Assembly: GCF_010389155.1 (NCBI RefSeq)
Contig: NC_057767.1
Location: 21,835,723 to 21,899,722, forward strand
Reading direction: 5' to 3'
DNA length: 64,000 nt
Source: Erigeron canadensis
Taxonomy: Eukaryota > Streptophyta > Magnoliopsida > Asterales > Asteraceae
The first letter of the stretch is position 1, and the number at the start of each line of letters is the position of its first letter. Positions 10,956-21,867 of this stretch are shown here, piece after piece. A program made the translations under genes and the position numbers. The notes under the pieces were generated by a model. It did not search any database, was not told the DNA's origin, and was given only the letters and a program-made list of their open reading frames with translations.

Positions 10956-11365
10956 ATAACTTATGTGTTATTTTACTTAGCTAATTCGTTAGCTAACACT
11001 TGCTCTTTTAAATGTGTTGTGCCCTCAGGTCCAACAATAGTGAGCAGGTAGATGTGAGAAGATGTGAGGCATGGGTAGATGATCTAGAAGCTAGCTATAG
11101 TTTACCCATAGTGTCTGCTCGCTTTAGACATTTGCTTTATGTTTAAATATTAATGACTTGTATTGATAATGTACTCGGTTGTTTAATGTTGGGCAACCGA
11201 TGGATTTCCATTTAGACTTATTTTGATGATATGGCTAGTAACACCATTTAATGAATAACCCAAACAGATTTTACTGGTTTGGACTTTTAAAGTTAATTCC
11301 GCTTCTTTTAACGCTGTTAGGCAAAAGTTTTTGGAAATCCTTGTTTTTAAATGACGGGTGTTACA
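10956..11365 (+). repeat. 5' LTR of the non-coding element, 3' portion
   Basis: Ends GGGTGTTACA, the complement of TGTAACAYCC at the start of its partner at 15286. The first 217 bp match 17252-17468; the last 193 bp are missing from the partner. The upstream remainder would lie left of the Athila insertion, outside the window. Confidence 0.75.
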
Positions 11366-11368
11366 AGT

Positions 11369-11379
11369 TGGTATCAGAG
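11369..11379 (+). promoter_or_regulatory. Primer binding site (initiator Met-tRNA type)
   Basis: TGGTATCAGAG, three bases after the LTR end, is complementary to the 3' end of plant initiator methionine tRNA, the usual primer of plant gypsy elements. Confidence 0.8.
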
Positions 11380-12857
11380 AAATGGTTTAAGTGAACCAAG
11401 GACTATAGGTGTGCCATAGGAATTCGACTTAAACCGATAAGGAACAATATAGGCTTGAGTAGGTATGCTTAGCCTTTGAGATGAAATGCCTTAAGACGGG
11501 TTGGGATGAGTGAGAGTGTAGGATTAAGGCTATACGATGATTGTTTATTGATGTGTGAATATGTTTTAGCCTTTATTCTTCCGTTTCTCGCTTGTCCGTC
11601 GCTAAATTATCCTATTGCTACGATAGACGGTTCCAGAGGTAACGTGCCTTTTCCCTAACTGAATTTGATAAATGTGCGTTGTAACTTATGTGTGTAGTAG
11701 TTGAGGTGAATGAAGTGAGGAAATTAGGTGAAATGGTATTCCATCAATGTTTTCTAGCCCATGGGGTTAGTAACAAGGACCGCAAAGGAAATGAGACGTT
11801 GTATATGTGTTAAAAATCACATGGCTGGAGCTGATAGAAAGAAGAGTGATACACAAATGTGGGAACGAATGCGCGTGTGAAAGGATACAATTGAAATTTG
11901 GTCTGAAACATAATTGCAAGCGTATCACGACGCGAGCGTGTTGTATGACCATGCTTGTGTTGACCGGTGTACAAAGTAATGAAGTGGGAGAGAATTTTAT
12001 AGATTGTCCCCCTATTTGTCAAGAGTAAACATCGTGTTACAACTTTGGTGATGTTGATGTTTCAAGTGTATGGAAATGTGTGAAGGTAGATAGAAAGTGA
12101 TAGCCGAATGAAATGTCTATGACAAATGATGATGTACATGAAGTTGAACGAAGTGATTGGTAGTCAATGTAGTCGAGTCTACTAGTTTAAAAGACATGGA
12201 TATGAAGTTTGAAAGATAAAGTTGATGCTGGGTACTTGAAGGATTATAAGTAGGTGAAGCATAGAAGGGTTACGGGGCACACGTATGGAAGGATATAATT
12301 ACAATTCCAGTCGCGAACGTAATTATAAATGTATCCCGAAATGTGTGTGTTTGTGAGACTGTGTCTATGTTGATCCGAATGAAGTGAAGATGAGAATGAT
12401 GAGATCACTGAATGGTATCATATTTAACCACGCGAAGGGTGGACACGTATAAAAGGACTAAAGAATAATGAAGCTGAAACAAGTGAAGAAGTTGACATTA
12501 AGGTTGATTGAACCATTTAACCATGAAGTTCTTCAATTCTATGAACACTATGATATGATGTGAAACTACATTCGAGCTGTGAAGTGTTTGAGTCGTGCTT
12601 AGGTGTAAGAAAAACGTTTAGGTTCGTTTGATGTTATTTTTCCTGGTCATAGATAATATGTTGCGCACAAAGGCTGTATATGGCTCATATATGCCCAGTT
12701 TTGAAAATGATCTTCCTAAGGAAGCTTGATATGCGACATATGAAGCATCCATGCGGCGCATATTCGAATCTGTTTTGGATTTACGACTCATTTAATCTTG
12801 CTTTCGCTACGGAACGATATATGATGATTGGTTCAAGTATCTTAAGGGGGAGGTATT
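11380..12857 (+). other. Non-coding interior, first part
   Basis: No supported ORF. The sequence is rich in ATG, GAAGTG and GTGAATG-like words. It ends in a PPT-like AAGGGGGAGGTAT (12844-12856), after which a second, older LTR start is seen. Confidence 0.45.
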
Positions 12858-14120
12858 TGCAACATCACAAACTTTCATGTGATGGGTTGACTTGAGTCGT
12901 TAAGTCAACACTTTGCTACCATTAAGACTCTAAACGAATTAATGTTCACGTGGGATTAATAATGTTATATGTGAGAGGCTTTAATGCCTTGAAGATATAT
13001 GCGTTTATGTGTTAAAGATGCTAAGATGTGTTTAATATGTCGATAGAATTTCCGGTGGATGGTTTAAGCTAGATATGTGACGTATAGAAGTTTAGGGACC
13101 ATTATTGACGTTCCTCGAACTTCAAAAACATGATTAGGAAAAGTTAGGCGAGATTATTACCCCCTAATTTAGATTATTCTTTCCTCCTAAGAGCCCTAAT
13201 CCGCCCTTTTTTTCAAGAGTGACTCTCGTATGTCTCTTGCGATTTCGGGTGGATTTATGATCAATCGATGCACGTATTCGATCCATTAATCATCCTCCCA
13301 GGTATATATCAAAGTCTTTGCTGAAAATCAGTCAATTCCATCCATATATTTCGTCCATACCTGGACTTGTTGAGTTTTAATTGATAGGAAACGTTTTTGT
13401 TGTTAGATTTGACGATTTCAGGTCATTCGGTGATTGTTATTGCAATCAATATGTATCTTGAGATTACCTACAGGTATGAAGTTGTTTCCAAAGTCATTTA
13501 AATGTTCAAATGGAACCAATATATGGTTCACATCTGGTCTTAAGGCTTGTATGAATTCAATTACGTTTGTGAGTCGATTTAGGTCAATCGGTCGTCAAAT
13601 CGGATGTAGAAGGAGTATAATGAATCTGTGGCTCAATTTATGATTTCATATTGATAACCAGGTCATAATTTGATGTGTGTGAGCTGTAAAGGTCGTTGTG
13701 GCATGACTTGAAAGGTTGATGGCGGAAATGGTTTGCAAAACAAAGAGTTTATTGGTTTGAAAATTCAGTCATATTGCAAGAATGATATCTTCCTTATATG
13801 AAAGATTTAGAAGTTGAATCTTACCTTTTTGGAAACCTCTATGTGTCCCCTAAATTTGATATGAACAAAGTTTCTTGTGACTTGCCCAGAGATATGCGAA
13901 AAACGTCGATTTCCAGAAGTGGTCAGGTTTCTGACGAATTCTGCAGACTTGCCTTGCAAATGTCACAACTTATGCATTAGAGCTCTTCGAGAGTCAAACC
14001 TTGCATTTTTCAAAAGGTTTTTGAGTTTTATTCATTTGTTAAGAACTGAGTTTTGTCTCGTTTGGTCATCTTATGACCCAAAAGTTGTACTTAAGGAGGT
14101 TTATGAACCATGGTGACGTG
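12858..14120 (+). repeat. Diverged LTR related to the 15286 LTR (right end uncertain)
   Basis: TGCAACATCACAAACTTT at 12858 parallels TGTAACATCCCGAACTTT at 15286. Similarity continues for several hundred bases: a shared TTGACTT-AGTCGTTAAGTCAA block, then AGGCTTTAAT and TTTAGGGAC words. It is preceded by a PPT-like tract. It suggests a second, older element of the same family nested in or fused to this interior. The right limit is a guess. Confidence 0.45.
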
Positions 14121-15271
14121 CTTACTTGGATGCCATCTGAAACGTGATACGACCTATTGTGATACGACGTGTTGTAAATCTTTTATGTGAACGTGTGATG
14201 GGGCTAGAAGCCTAGACAGGACGCCAAAAGTTCTGCTACAAAAGTAATTATTTAATGATCCCTTAACGAAAGTGAGGAGGCACGTCATTTATGGACTAAG
14301 AGACGAAATTTTGCGGGAAGGTTGAAGGTAATGATATCAGCCATTATTAAATTGGTTAACCAAGAATGTTTATTCCCCGATGAACTATTGTACCATTTCA
14401 TTGGACATGAAAGAAAAGGAAGTTCGTTAAGAAGTTCTCTTAAAGTGTGAAAGCTAATTGTTGAATGCTTCGAATTGAGACGACTGTTATGTAAACAAAA
14501 TTTTTAGATATGTTTTGGAAAAGTATGTAAGGAATGGTGAATTCAAATGGTGTCTATAACCCTTAGATTGATGGGAACGAGAAAGGATGATCTAGAAACT
14601 TGGGAAAATCATATGATCATGTGTTAGTGCGTTGAGATTTTCATATACCATTGTTGAGTTCACATATAATGGCAACTACGATGTAGGTGTGGATGTCAAT
14701 TCATAATATGACCTATTATTGAAAGGAAAGTGTAGAGCCATATGACATGAAATAGCCGCTCCTAGAGTTAATATTGTTGAACGAGTGTTTAATTAGCTCA
14801 AAATCGACCGAAGGTTTTGTGGTGAGCAAAGAAAGCTTATGTTGAACAAGTGAGTATAATGGTTTACCATAAGACCCTATGGAGGGATATGTTATGCATC
14901 GAAAGTTATGGCGAGTCGACCCTTTGTTCAAATGAGTCATGTGAGTTATGGTAGCAAGTTAATGAGGAAATGTGTCGAACGGGCTTATTCGCCAAATGAA
15001 TAGCCTTCACTGAATGTAATGTGTATACTACTTATGAAGGTTGAGTAAATGAGTTGACTACTGCTTGACTTAAAGATTGAAACAAATAAATGACGAAACG
15101 GTTAAAATAAAAAGTGAAAGTAGAAAAGAATCTGTAAGACACTAAATAAGTTTGGCTATGCTAAGTTAAAGTACAACTCAAGGAAATTCTGAAATGATAT
15201 GAAAAAGTGAGGGACGCGGTGAAGTCATTTATTTACAAGTGGCGAAATGATTCTGAGGACAGAATCCTCAT
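14121..15271 (+). other. Non-coding interior, second part
   Basis: No supported ORF. AGACGAAATTTTGCGGGAAGG near 14300 resembles the sequence that follows pol in chromovirus-like elements (GACGAAATTT then a purine tract), which hints at a decayed internal end. Otherwise nothing recognisable. Confidence 0.35.
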
Positions 15272-15285
15272 AAGGGGAAGGTAAT
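15272..15285 (+). promoter_or_regulatory. Polypurine tract of the non-coding element
   Basis: AAGGGGAAGGTAAT directly precedes the LTR start TGTAACATCCCG. Confidence 0.7.
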
Positions 15286-15729
15286 TGTAACATCCCGAAC
15301 TTTCTAGTTAACAGTTGACTTTAGTCGTTAAGTCAAAATTCCGTGTCTATTAAGTCTTTAGATGATTCAATGCGTCTATATGTTTAATATGCTTTAAATG
15401 CAAGGCTTTAATACCTTAATGATTGATGTGTATAAGTTTTTAAAGGTATATTTAAATGCCTTTAGAGGTTCTTAAAGTGTTTAATGTGTTGTAAGTGTTC
15501 CCTATAGGTGTTTTGAGCTTAATATGAGTCGTTTGGAAGCTTAGGGACTACTTTTGATATAAGGTTAAACTTAAAAATGGGTTAAGGGTCTTGTAACCTA
15601 TCATTAGACTCATAATACAGAGATTATACTCTTCCTTTGAAGCCCTAGTTGTCCCCTTGGTTCCATAGCATTCTATTATTCGATTTCATCGTCGTTAGGT
15701 TTTGGGGTTGTTTTTCACAACTGGTCGTC

Positions 15730-15865
15730 GTAACTCCCGTTATGGTTGTGTAACTCCCGTTAGCTGAGTAATTGCGATAACACCTCCACTGTAACTCCCG
15801 TTACAAATTTTCATAACTCCCGTTAGGTGCGTAACTCCCGTTACAAATATTCGTAACTCCCGTTA
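15730..15865 (+). repeat. GTAAC-TCCC-GTTA motif array, 6 copies
   Basis: Copies start at 15730, 15750, 15791, 15812, 15831 and 15853, giving steps of about 20, 41, 21, 19 and 22 bp, close to multiples of two DNA helical turns. The best copies are GTAACTCCCGTTAC, an inverted repeat of GTAAC around TCCC. The reverse strand reads TAACGG, the core of the MYB3R-type (MSA) cell-cycle element. Binding is inferred. Confidence 0.8.
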
Positions 15866-16399
15866 GGGACTGATTTTTGTTAACATTTTTAAACGACCAT
15901 AACTTTTGAACCGTAACTCCGATTTTGAAAAATAAGCTATCCACGGAACCGTGAGAGAGTCTACTATCTAATGGTTATGCTTTTAAAAGATGATGATGAT
16001 TTCAAGTATTCAGAAAGGTTAATTTAGTGAGTGAATGTCGAGTTCCGTTGAGTTATGTAAGCTCTAAAGCATTAATCGAACCTCCAATGCATCAATTCTT
16101 GTCGTGGGTCATGTTTATAGGTATCGAGACCTGAGTTATGACCATAAGTAAGTGGGTATTTTATTAGCTCATTATGTCGTTTAATGATTATAGGTAGTCG
16201 GGAATATTTGCAAAACTCGGTAACTTACGTTATCATTTGTTGTGTGCTTCTACGAGGTAAGATACACTACTTTGACACGCTGAGGGTTCAACATAAACAT
16301 AGTTTTCATATAATAACATCCCAAATGGTATCTTGTTTGCTTATGGTATTCGGGATTATATGGGAGGTGATATGGGCTATGTAGATGCATATAAAAGCC

Positions 16400-16640
16400 T
16401 GAAATGCTACCCCAATGATACGTATTGCTATGAGATATTATGTATGCTTAATAGATGATATGATATGAAATGATGTACGATCTAAGATGATAAATGTTAT
16501 GCAATGTTGTAATGATATACGATATGCAATGATATATGATGATGTACGTGATGTAACAATGTATGCGATGTGATGACATGAAATGAAATGCTATGAATTG
16601 TGATGTATGATGATGATATGTGGAATGTGCATGATTACAT
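16400..16640 (+). repeat. ATG/GATATG-rich low-complexity stretch in LTR
   Basis: Dense short words such as GATATG, ATGATG and GATGTA without a fixed period. It has many ATGs but no long frame. Such stretches occur in the long LTRs of plant gypsy elements and may act as an upstream-ATG-rich leader. Confidence 0.5.
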
Positions 16641-17468
16641 GGCTTGTTCATCTAGTTCACTAGACTTATTCAGTTGCCATGACACGTGCACGTTTAAAGG
16701 CCCAAACGTAATGATGTATATGTGATGATTGTTTAGGTTGTGTAAACACCTAAACTATATGTAATGTGAAATCGAGCTCGTAAATTTGATGTGAAAGTGT
16801 TAAGCTTAACCCGTACTTGCCCTAGCCCGGTTAAGTGTGTTGATGTGGTTGCTCGGGTGGCTCCTTGCAACGAGGTATAACGTGAAGAGTAATACGGAAG
16901 GTCTTACGAGCCCCATTGTCATTGAACATACGGATTACTCCTGGATTGGCTTGCCATTCCTTAACGACATTGATGTACTACTGAATGGTGGTTCATCTAG
17001 TCGGGTGTGACTTATGTCACACTTAACGAGATGCATATGTTATATGAGATGTGTGACTTTTGTTACAATTATAAAGATGTTCAAATGTGATATGTGATGA
17101 TGCAAAATATGACTAGACACATTTAGGATGACCCATCCTAATATGAATGATGTTGATGATATGATATGTAAGTATGATGATATGTTTGAGGATATGTGCC
17201 TTAACGACTTAATATGACTTTTATATAATGTTTTAAAAGGACAAACGTTTTATAACTTATGTGTTATCTTACTTAGCTAATTCGTTAGCTAACACTTGCT
17301 CTTTTAAATGTGTTGTGCCCTCAGGTCCAACAATAGTGAGCAGGTAGATGTGAGAAGATGTGAGGCATGGGTAGATGATCTTGAAGCTAGCTATAGTTTA
17401 CCCATAGTGGCTGCTCGCTTTAGACATTTGCTTTATGTTTAAATATTAATGACTTGTATTGATAATGT

Positions 17469-20193
17469 TCAAAGGCTTATCATGGTGCGGTTGCCTCTAG
17501 CTTTAAGTTCTTGATGAGCAATCCTAACTGTAAATTTTGTTGTGTCAAATGGCACAGTCAGAAAGATTGCCCTAATATCAAAAGATAGCTAGCTAAGAAT
17601 GGTAACTTACTCAATTTAATATTTGATTCCTTACTATTGATGTTCCAATAAATACATGGTGAGGTGACTGTGGGTCATAATTTCTCACAGTCTTTGTTGT
17701 CTCATGATATTGATGACATAACTAAAACAAAGACAAAATCACCTAAATAATTAGAGAATTCCTCCATGTTATGACATAAACATTTTGGTCACATCTCACG
17801 AGTTCGCATGATACGGCTCATAAAGGATGAAATATTACATTCTCTTGACTTTAGTGATTTTCAAACATGTATTCAATGCCTCAAAGGCGAATTGGAAAAA
17901 GGGAATTAAAAAGGAGCCACTAGAAGTTTCAACTTGATATTATTGGCCCCTATCCCGCATCCATCATATGCACCTATATCTAATCTTAATCTTTACAAAC
18001 TTTTATTAATCTTAAAGTTTTTGGTTTCAAACCAAATTGGTCATAAAATAAAAGTTGTGAGATTAGATTTACGATGTAAGTATTATGGTAGACAGACATA
18101 ATTATCTAATACACCATGTCTGGTTCTCCTCAACAAAATTGTGTTGCTAAAAGGAGAAATAAAACCTTAATAGACATGATGAAAAGTATGCTTTCTAATA
18201 CTAACTTACCTACTTTCCTTTGGACTGAGGCCTTAAAAACAACCTTTCATATACTCAATAGGGTTTCATCAAAATTTGTCCGTAATCTGGACAGGTAGGA
18301 AACTGAGTCTAAAATATATGAAAATATGAGGTTGTCCTTCTCACACTACTAGCATTATTGACATGTATCATGCCACGTTTCTCGAGAACTCAGGGATCAG
18401 TGGGAGTACGAATTATAACTTGGATTTGCAAGAAGTACAAGAAGTGGGGGGAACCACTCGTCGGTTATTATTACTCCTCCGATAATCCCTCTTGTACCCA
18501 ACGTTGCTCCTAATATCACTGATCTACCTTCTCCTAAACAAAATCCTCCTAACCAGGATACTACTAATACTGAAGCATCTTATTTACTAAACCTGAAAAT
18601 CAACTCCAGAGATCTTCTAGGTCATGCAGGCCACAAATTTTGATGATCTCTTAATTATTTCATTGGAGTTGAGGATATTAGAAAGCTTACCGATCCTACC
18701 TCTTATTGAGAAGCCATTAACAGTGATCAGGTAACTCAGTGGAATGAAATCATGATTTAAGAGCTTAATTTCATGTAGCATAATGACATTTGGGACTTGG
18801 TTAAGTTTCCTAAAACATCCAAACCTATTGGTTGTAAATGGATCTTCAAAACCAAATTATACCTGAATGGAAATGTCAAATGCTATAAGGCCAAACTGGT
18901 TGCGAAGGGCTTTACTCAAAAGGAAGGAATCGGTTATCAAGAGACCTTTTCTCAAGTCTCCCATAAAGATTCCTTAAGGATCGTCATGATATTCGTAGCT
19001 CATTATGATTTAGAGTTACATCAGATGGATGTCAAGACCACTTTCTGAACGAAAACTTGCAATAAGACGTACATGCGACAACCTGAAGGATTCATTCTAA
19101 AAGGTAAAGTGCACATGGTCTGCAAGTTGAAAAAGTCCATATAAGGGTTGAAGCAAGTATCACTATAATGGTACCTTAAAAATATTTAGTGGATCAATGC
19201 GCCTATCTCAAGATCAGTGGGAGTAAAATTACAATCCTTGTTTTGCACGTGGATGATATTATACTTGCATGTAACAACTTGGATATGTTGCATGAGTCGA
19301 AGCGTATACTTTTCACAGAATTTCGACATGAAAGATCTCGGTGATGCCTCTTATGTCATGGGTATCGAAATACATCGAGATAGGCATAATAATATTCAGA
19401 GTGTTTCTCAAAAGGCTTATAATGAACACATCTTAGAACGCCATAACATGCAGCACTACACACCCACTATAAATCTAGTAGTAAAAGGAGACGTATGTAA
19501 TTGTTTCCGAAGTCCAAACATTGATATTAAAAGGGAGCAAATGAGGATGATACCTTACTTATAAGTAGTTAAGACTATTATGTACGCTCAGGTCTGTATT
19601 CGTCCAGATATCGCTTATATTGCCGGGATGCTTGGGAGTTAACTATCTAATCCCTGTTAGCATATTGGAAAGCAGCTAAAAAAGGTTCTATGATATTTGC
19701 AAAAGATCAAAGACTACACATTAACTTATAGAAAATGTGACAACTTAGAAGTAGTGGGATGTTCTGATTCCGATAAGAATTCTACTTCTGAATATACTTT
19801 TATTAGCTGGCGGACCTATCTCTTGACGGAGTCATAAACGAAAACCAACTAAAACGTCCACCATGATGGCTGAATATAGTGTCATGTCCTGGGGTGTTGT
19901 TAAAGAACCTAGTCAGTGGACTCAAATTCGTCTACTTTTTAACCAGACCATTGAAGATTTATTGTGATAACTCAGCTGCTGTAACTTTATTGAACAATAA
20001 CAGTTCAACTGGCACTGAGTTGTATATCGATACAAAGTATCTGTTTGTACGCGAACGGATTGAGGAAAATGTTCTTTGTATTGAGTACATAAGTACACAT
20101 AATATGCTATCGGATCCAAAGACCAAAAGTCTTCCTCCTAAAATCTTCGTAGGACACGTGTCGAAGCTGAGGCTTACTAAAGGACGAATATAA
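17469..20193 (+). pseudogene. Ty1/copia gag-pol relic, 5'-truncated and frameshifted
   Basis: Recognisable in several frames and in order: gag zinc knuckle CX2CX4HX4C (17529-17570); integrase end with PQQN-VA-RRN (18116-18298), where the catalytic Glu of the AER motif reads Lys; RT start with the GCKWIFKTK block (18797-19048); RT catalytic VDD box (about 19242-19275), then a frameshift before the FDMKDLGDASYVMGIEI block (19320-19400); and the RNase H end with IYCDNSAAV and DTKYLFVRERI (19945-20140). Frameshifts, stops and lost segments make it non-functional. It starts abruptly in gag with no 5' LTR. Confidence 0.88.
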
Positions 20194-20505
20194 TAGCATG
20201 TTGTACTTATTGGTCATTATTATTATCTTAACAAATTTTTTCTCTATATTCAAGTTTTGTTTGTCTGATAATTACACTTTGAGTACTCATAACGGTGTAC
20301 AAACATTATTATAACAAAATTTGTCTTAGGCAATTGATCATTGTTTATTAGTTTTGAGGTTGAGTCATAGTTTGACTAGTGGGGGTCCTGAGTTGATGTT
20401 CTTCTCTACGACTGTATTTATTGACTATGATTTCAGTTTAAAACAAAATGAGTATTATCCCGGCCGGACTTATTGAATACTCATAGATAAATGATCGCTT
20501 GGTCA

Positions 20506-20515
20506 AGTGGGAGAA
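20506..20515 (+). promoter_or_regulatory. Copia polypurine tract
   Basis: AGTGGGAGAA immediately before the LTR start TGTTGGAA is the common copia arrangement. Confidence 0.7.
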
Positions 20516-20954
20516 TGTTGGAACCATGTTAAATGTGACCGTCACTGATCGTTTATCATTCGTGATATGATCATTGACGATAACTAAAATCCCTATGTCT
20601 AGTAAATATACGATGGGCATATTTACTCTTAAAGACATACTATAGGGTTTCCCATTAGGTGATGGAAACTGTGGGGACTTATATTGCACATACTAAACAC
20701 TAGGGTCTAAAATGTAAATGCTCTCTCTATAAATAGAGAGTCATTTCCAACCATTTTAATCTTAATCTCATTCTTTTGTGTGCACTTTCTCTCCAAATTC
20801 TTAATCCCATTATCAAACAATCATCTATTTTTGAGAACCCACAATTAATGGCAAATGTGCTAAACGTTCTTACAGGTTCCACTGCTTTGTCATGTATTAT
20901 TAATATCATCATGTTTTTATTATATTTACAATACGAATCATAATTATTCCAACA
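20516..20954 (+). repeat. Copia 3' LTR, 439 bp
   Basis: Begins TGTTGGAA and ends TTCCAACA, perfect 8-bp inverted ends. A TATA box (CTATAAATA) lies near 20734-20742. The five bases that follow, TCTAT, would be one half of the target duplication; the other half is lost with the 5' end. Confidence 0.85.
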
Positions 20955-21119
20955 TCTATATCATTATCACATTCTTACTTCAATTGATTGCCTAATTGTA
21001 CTGTAAATACATGTATTTGTTTAGTTAATGTAGTTGGATGTTATTGGAGCTACGTTATCATCGTGGTATCTCGCTTAATTGATTTCTCACTTAACTGTTT
21101 TCAGGGTAATCACATCATC

Positions 21120-21167
21120 AAACGGATTGTTAATGGTATCCGCTGCAACGCGCAGGTATCATGCTAT
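21120..21167 (+). mobile_element. Helitron 3'-end relic
   Basis: CCGCTGCAACGCGCAGGTATCATGCTA near 21140-21166 (given here in part) matches the hairpin-plus-CTRR terminus of the Helitron family described at 57191-57448, with a damaged last base. Its 5' end was not found. Confidence 0.4.
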
Positions 21168-21258
21168 ATATTAAAAAAAAACATTGAATGCATCATATTG
21201 TAATCTCATTAAAGGCGAGGACAATGAACAGTGTCACGTGCCACGTGGCGCTGTTCAG

Positions 21259-21860
21259 TTGGTCCACCTGTATCCCGCGTTTTTTCTCAGATTTTGCCAT
21301 ATCGGATTCCGTTAAGGTTATTTTTTGTTCGGTTTTTCTTGGTTTCCTACATAGTTTTTTTTGCTTTTGTGTTTTCTTTCTATTGGTCCACCTATACCCC
21401 GCTTTTTTTCGGATTTTGCTATATCGGATCCCATTAAAGTTATTTTTCTTTCGGTTTTTATTGGTTTATTACATAGTTTTTTTGCTTTTGTGTTTTCTTT
21501 CTATTGGTTCATCGTATACCCCCATCACTATTTAGATTTTGCCATTTTGGATCCCGTTTGGGATTTTTTTTTGGTGTTCGTCATAGTTTTTTGGCTTTTG
21601 TGTTCTGAATTAATATATTGGAAACTTTTACACAATATTTTATTTTTCTTTTGTTATTTCTATTTTCGTTAAGGTTATTTATCTTTTCGTGTTTCTTGGT
21701 TTTTTGATACCTTTTTTTTTTGCTTATATGATCTCTTTTATTGGTTCATCATATACCCCGCATCAATATTTAAATTCTGACATTACGGATCCCATTTTGA
21801 GTTTTTTCTTTCTTTTTTTTTGGCATGGTTATGAATAGTAACCATGCTTATTAAAACTTG
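21259..21860 (+). repeat. Tandem repeat, about 121-bp unit, about 5 units
   Basis: Units begin with TTGGTCCACC or TTGGTTCATC at 21259, 21383, 21504 and 21741 (the last gap is two units). Each has the order: CGGATTTTGCCAT-like block, GGATCCC-like block, a T-rich tract and TTTTGTGTTTTCTTTCTA. ORFs seen across it are by-products of the repeat. A related partial unit lies near 21910. The region is flanked by CACGTGCCACGTGG at about 21236 and ends in a Helitron-like hairpin (CCGCAACGCGGG, about 22287). Confidence 0.7.
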
Positions 21861-21867
21861 ACACGTG

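Larger units (their letters stand above)
10956..17468 (+). mobile_element. Non-coding Ty3/gypsy-type element (LARD-like), broken at both ends
   Basis: A coherent retroelement frame: LTR 3' portion 10956-11365, PBS 11369-11379, interior 11366-15285, PPT 15272-15285, 3' LTR 15286-17468. The two LTRs share a 217-bp segment (10956-11172 and 17252-17468) of equal length with about three differences by eye, so they are a pair from one recent insertion. The 3.9-kb interior shows no gag or pol motif in any frame, so the element would need another element's proteins, as LARDs do. The left LTR was split by the Athila insertion; the right LTR lost about 193 bp at its 3' end where copia sequence begins. 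The full LTR would be about 2.38 kb. Confidence 0.7.
15286..17468 (+). repeat. 3' LTR of the non-coding element, 3' end lost
   Basis: Begins TGTAACATCCCGAAC after the PPT. It contains a phased short-motif array (15730-15865), a stretch dominated by ATGATG/GATATG words (about 16400-16640) and the 217-bp segment shared with the left LTR (17252-17468). It stops at GATAATGT, where its partner continues ACTCGGTTG, and is replaced by copia gag sequence. Confidence 0.75.

Noticed and set aside
16448..16651. 67-codon His- and Tyr-rich frame
   Set aside because: Product of the ATG/GATATG low-complexity stretch read on the other strand.
21095..21156. Possible lone exon (TTTTCAG| ... GCGCAG|GTATCA)
   Set aside because: The donor-side sequence coincides with a Helitron 3' end, and no neighbouring exon was found.
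21188..21672. Overlapping frames rich in Phe, Ser and Leu, looking like membrane proteins
   Set aside because: Produced by the T-rich 121-bp tandem repeat in all three frames.
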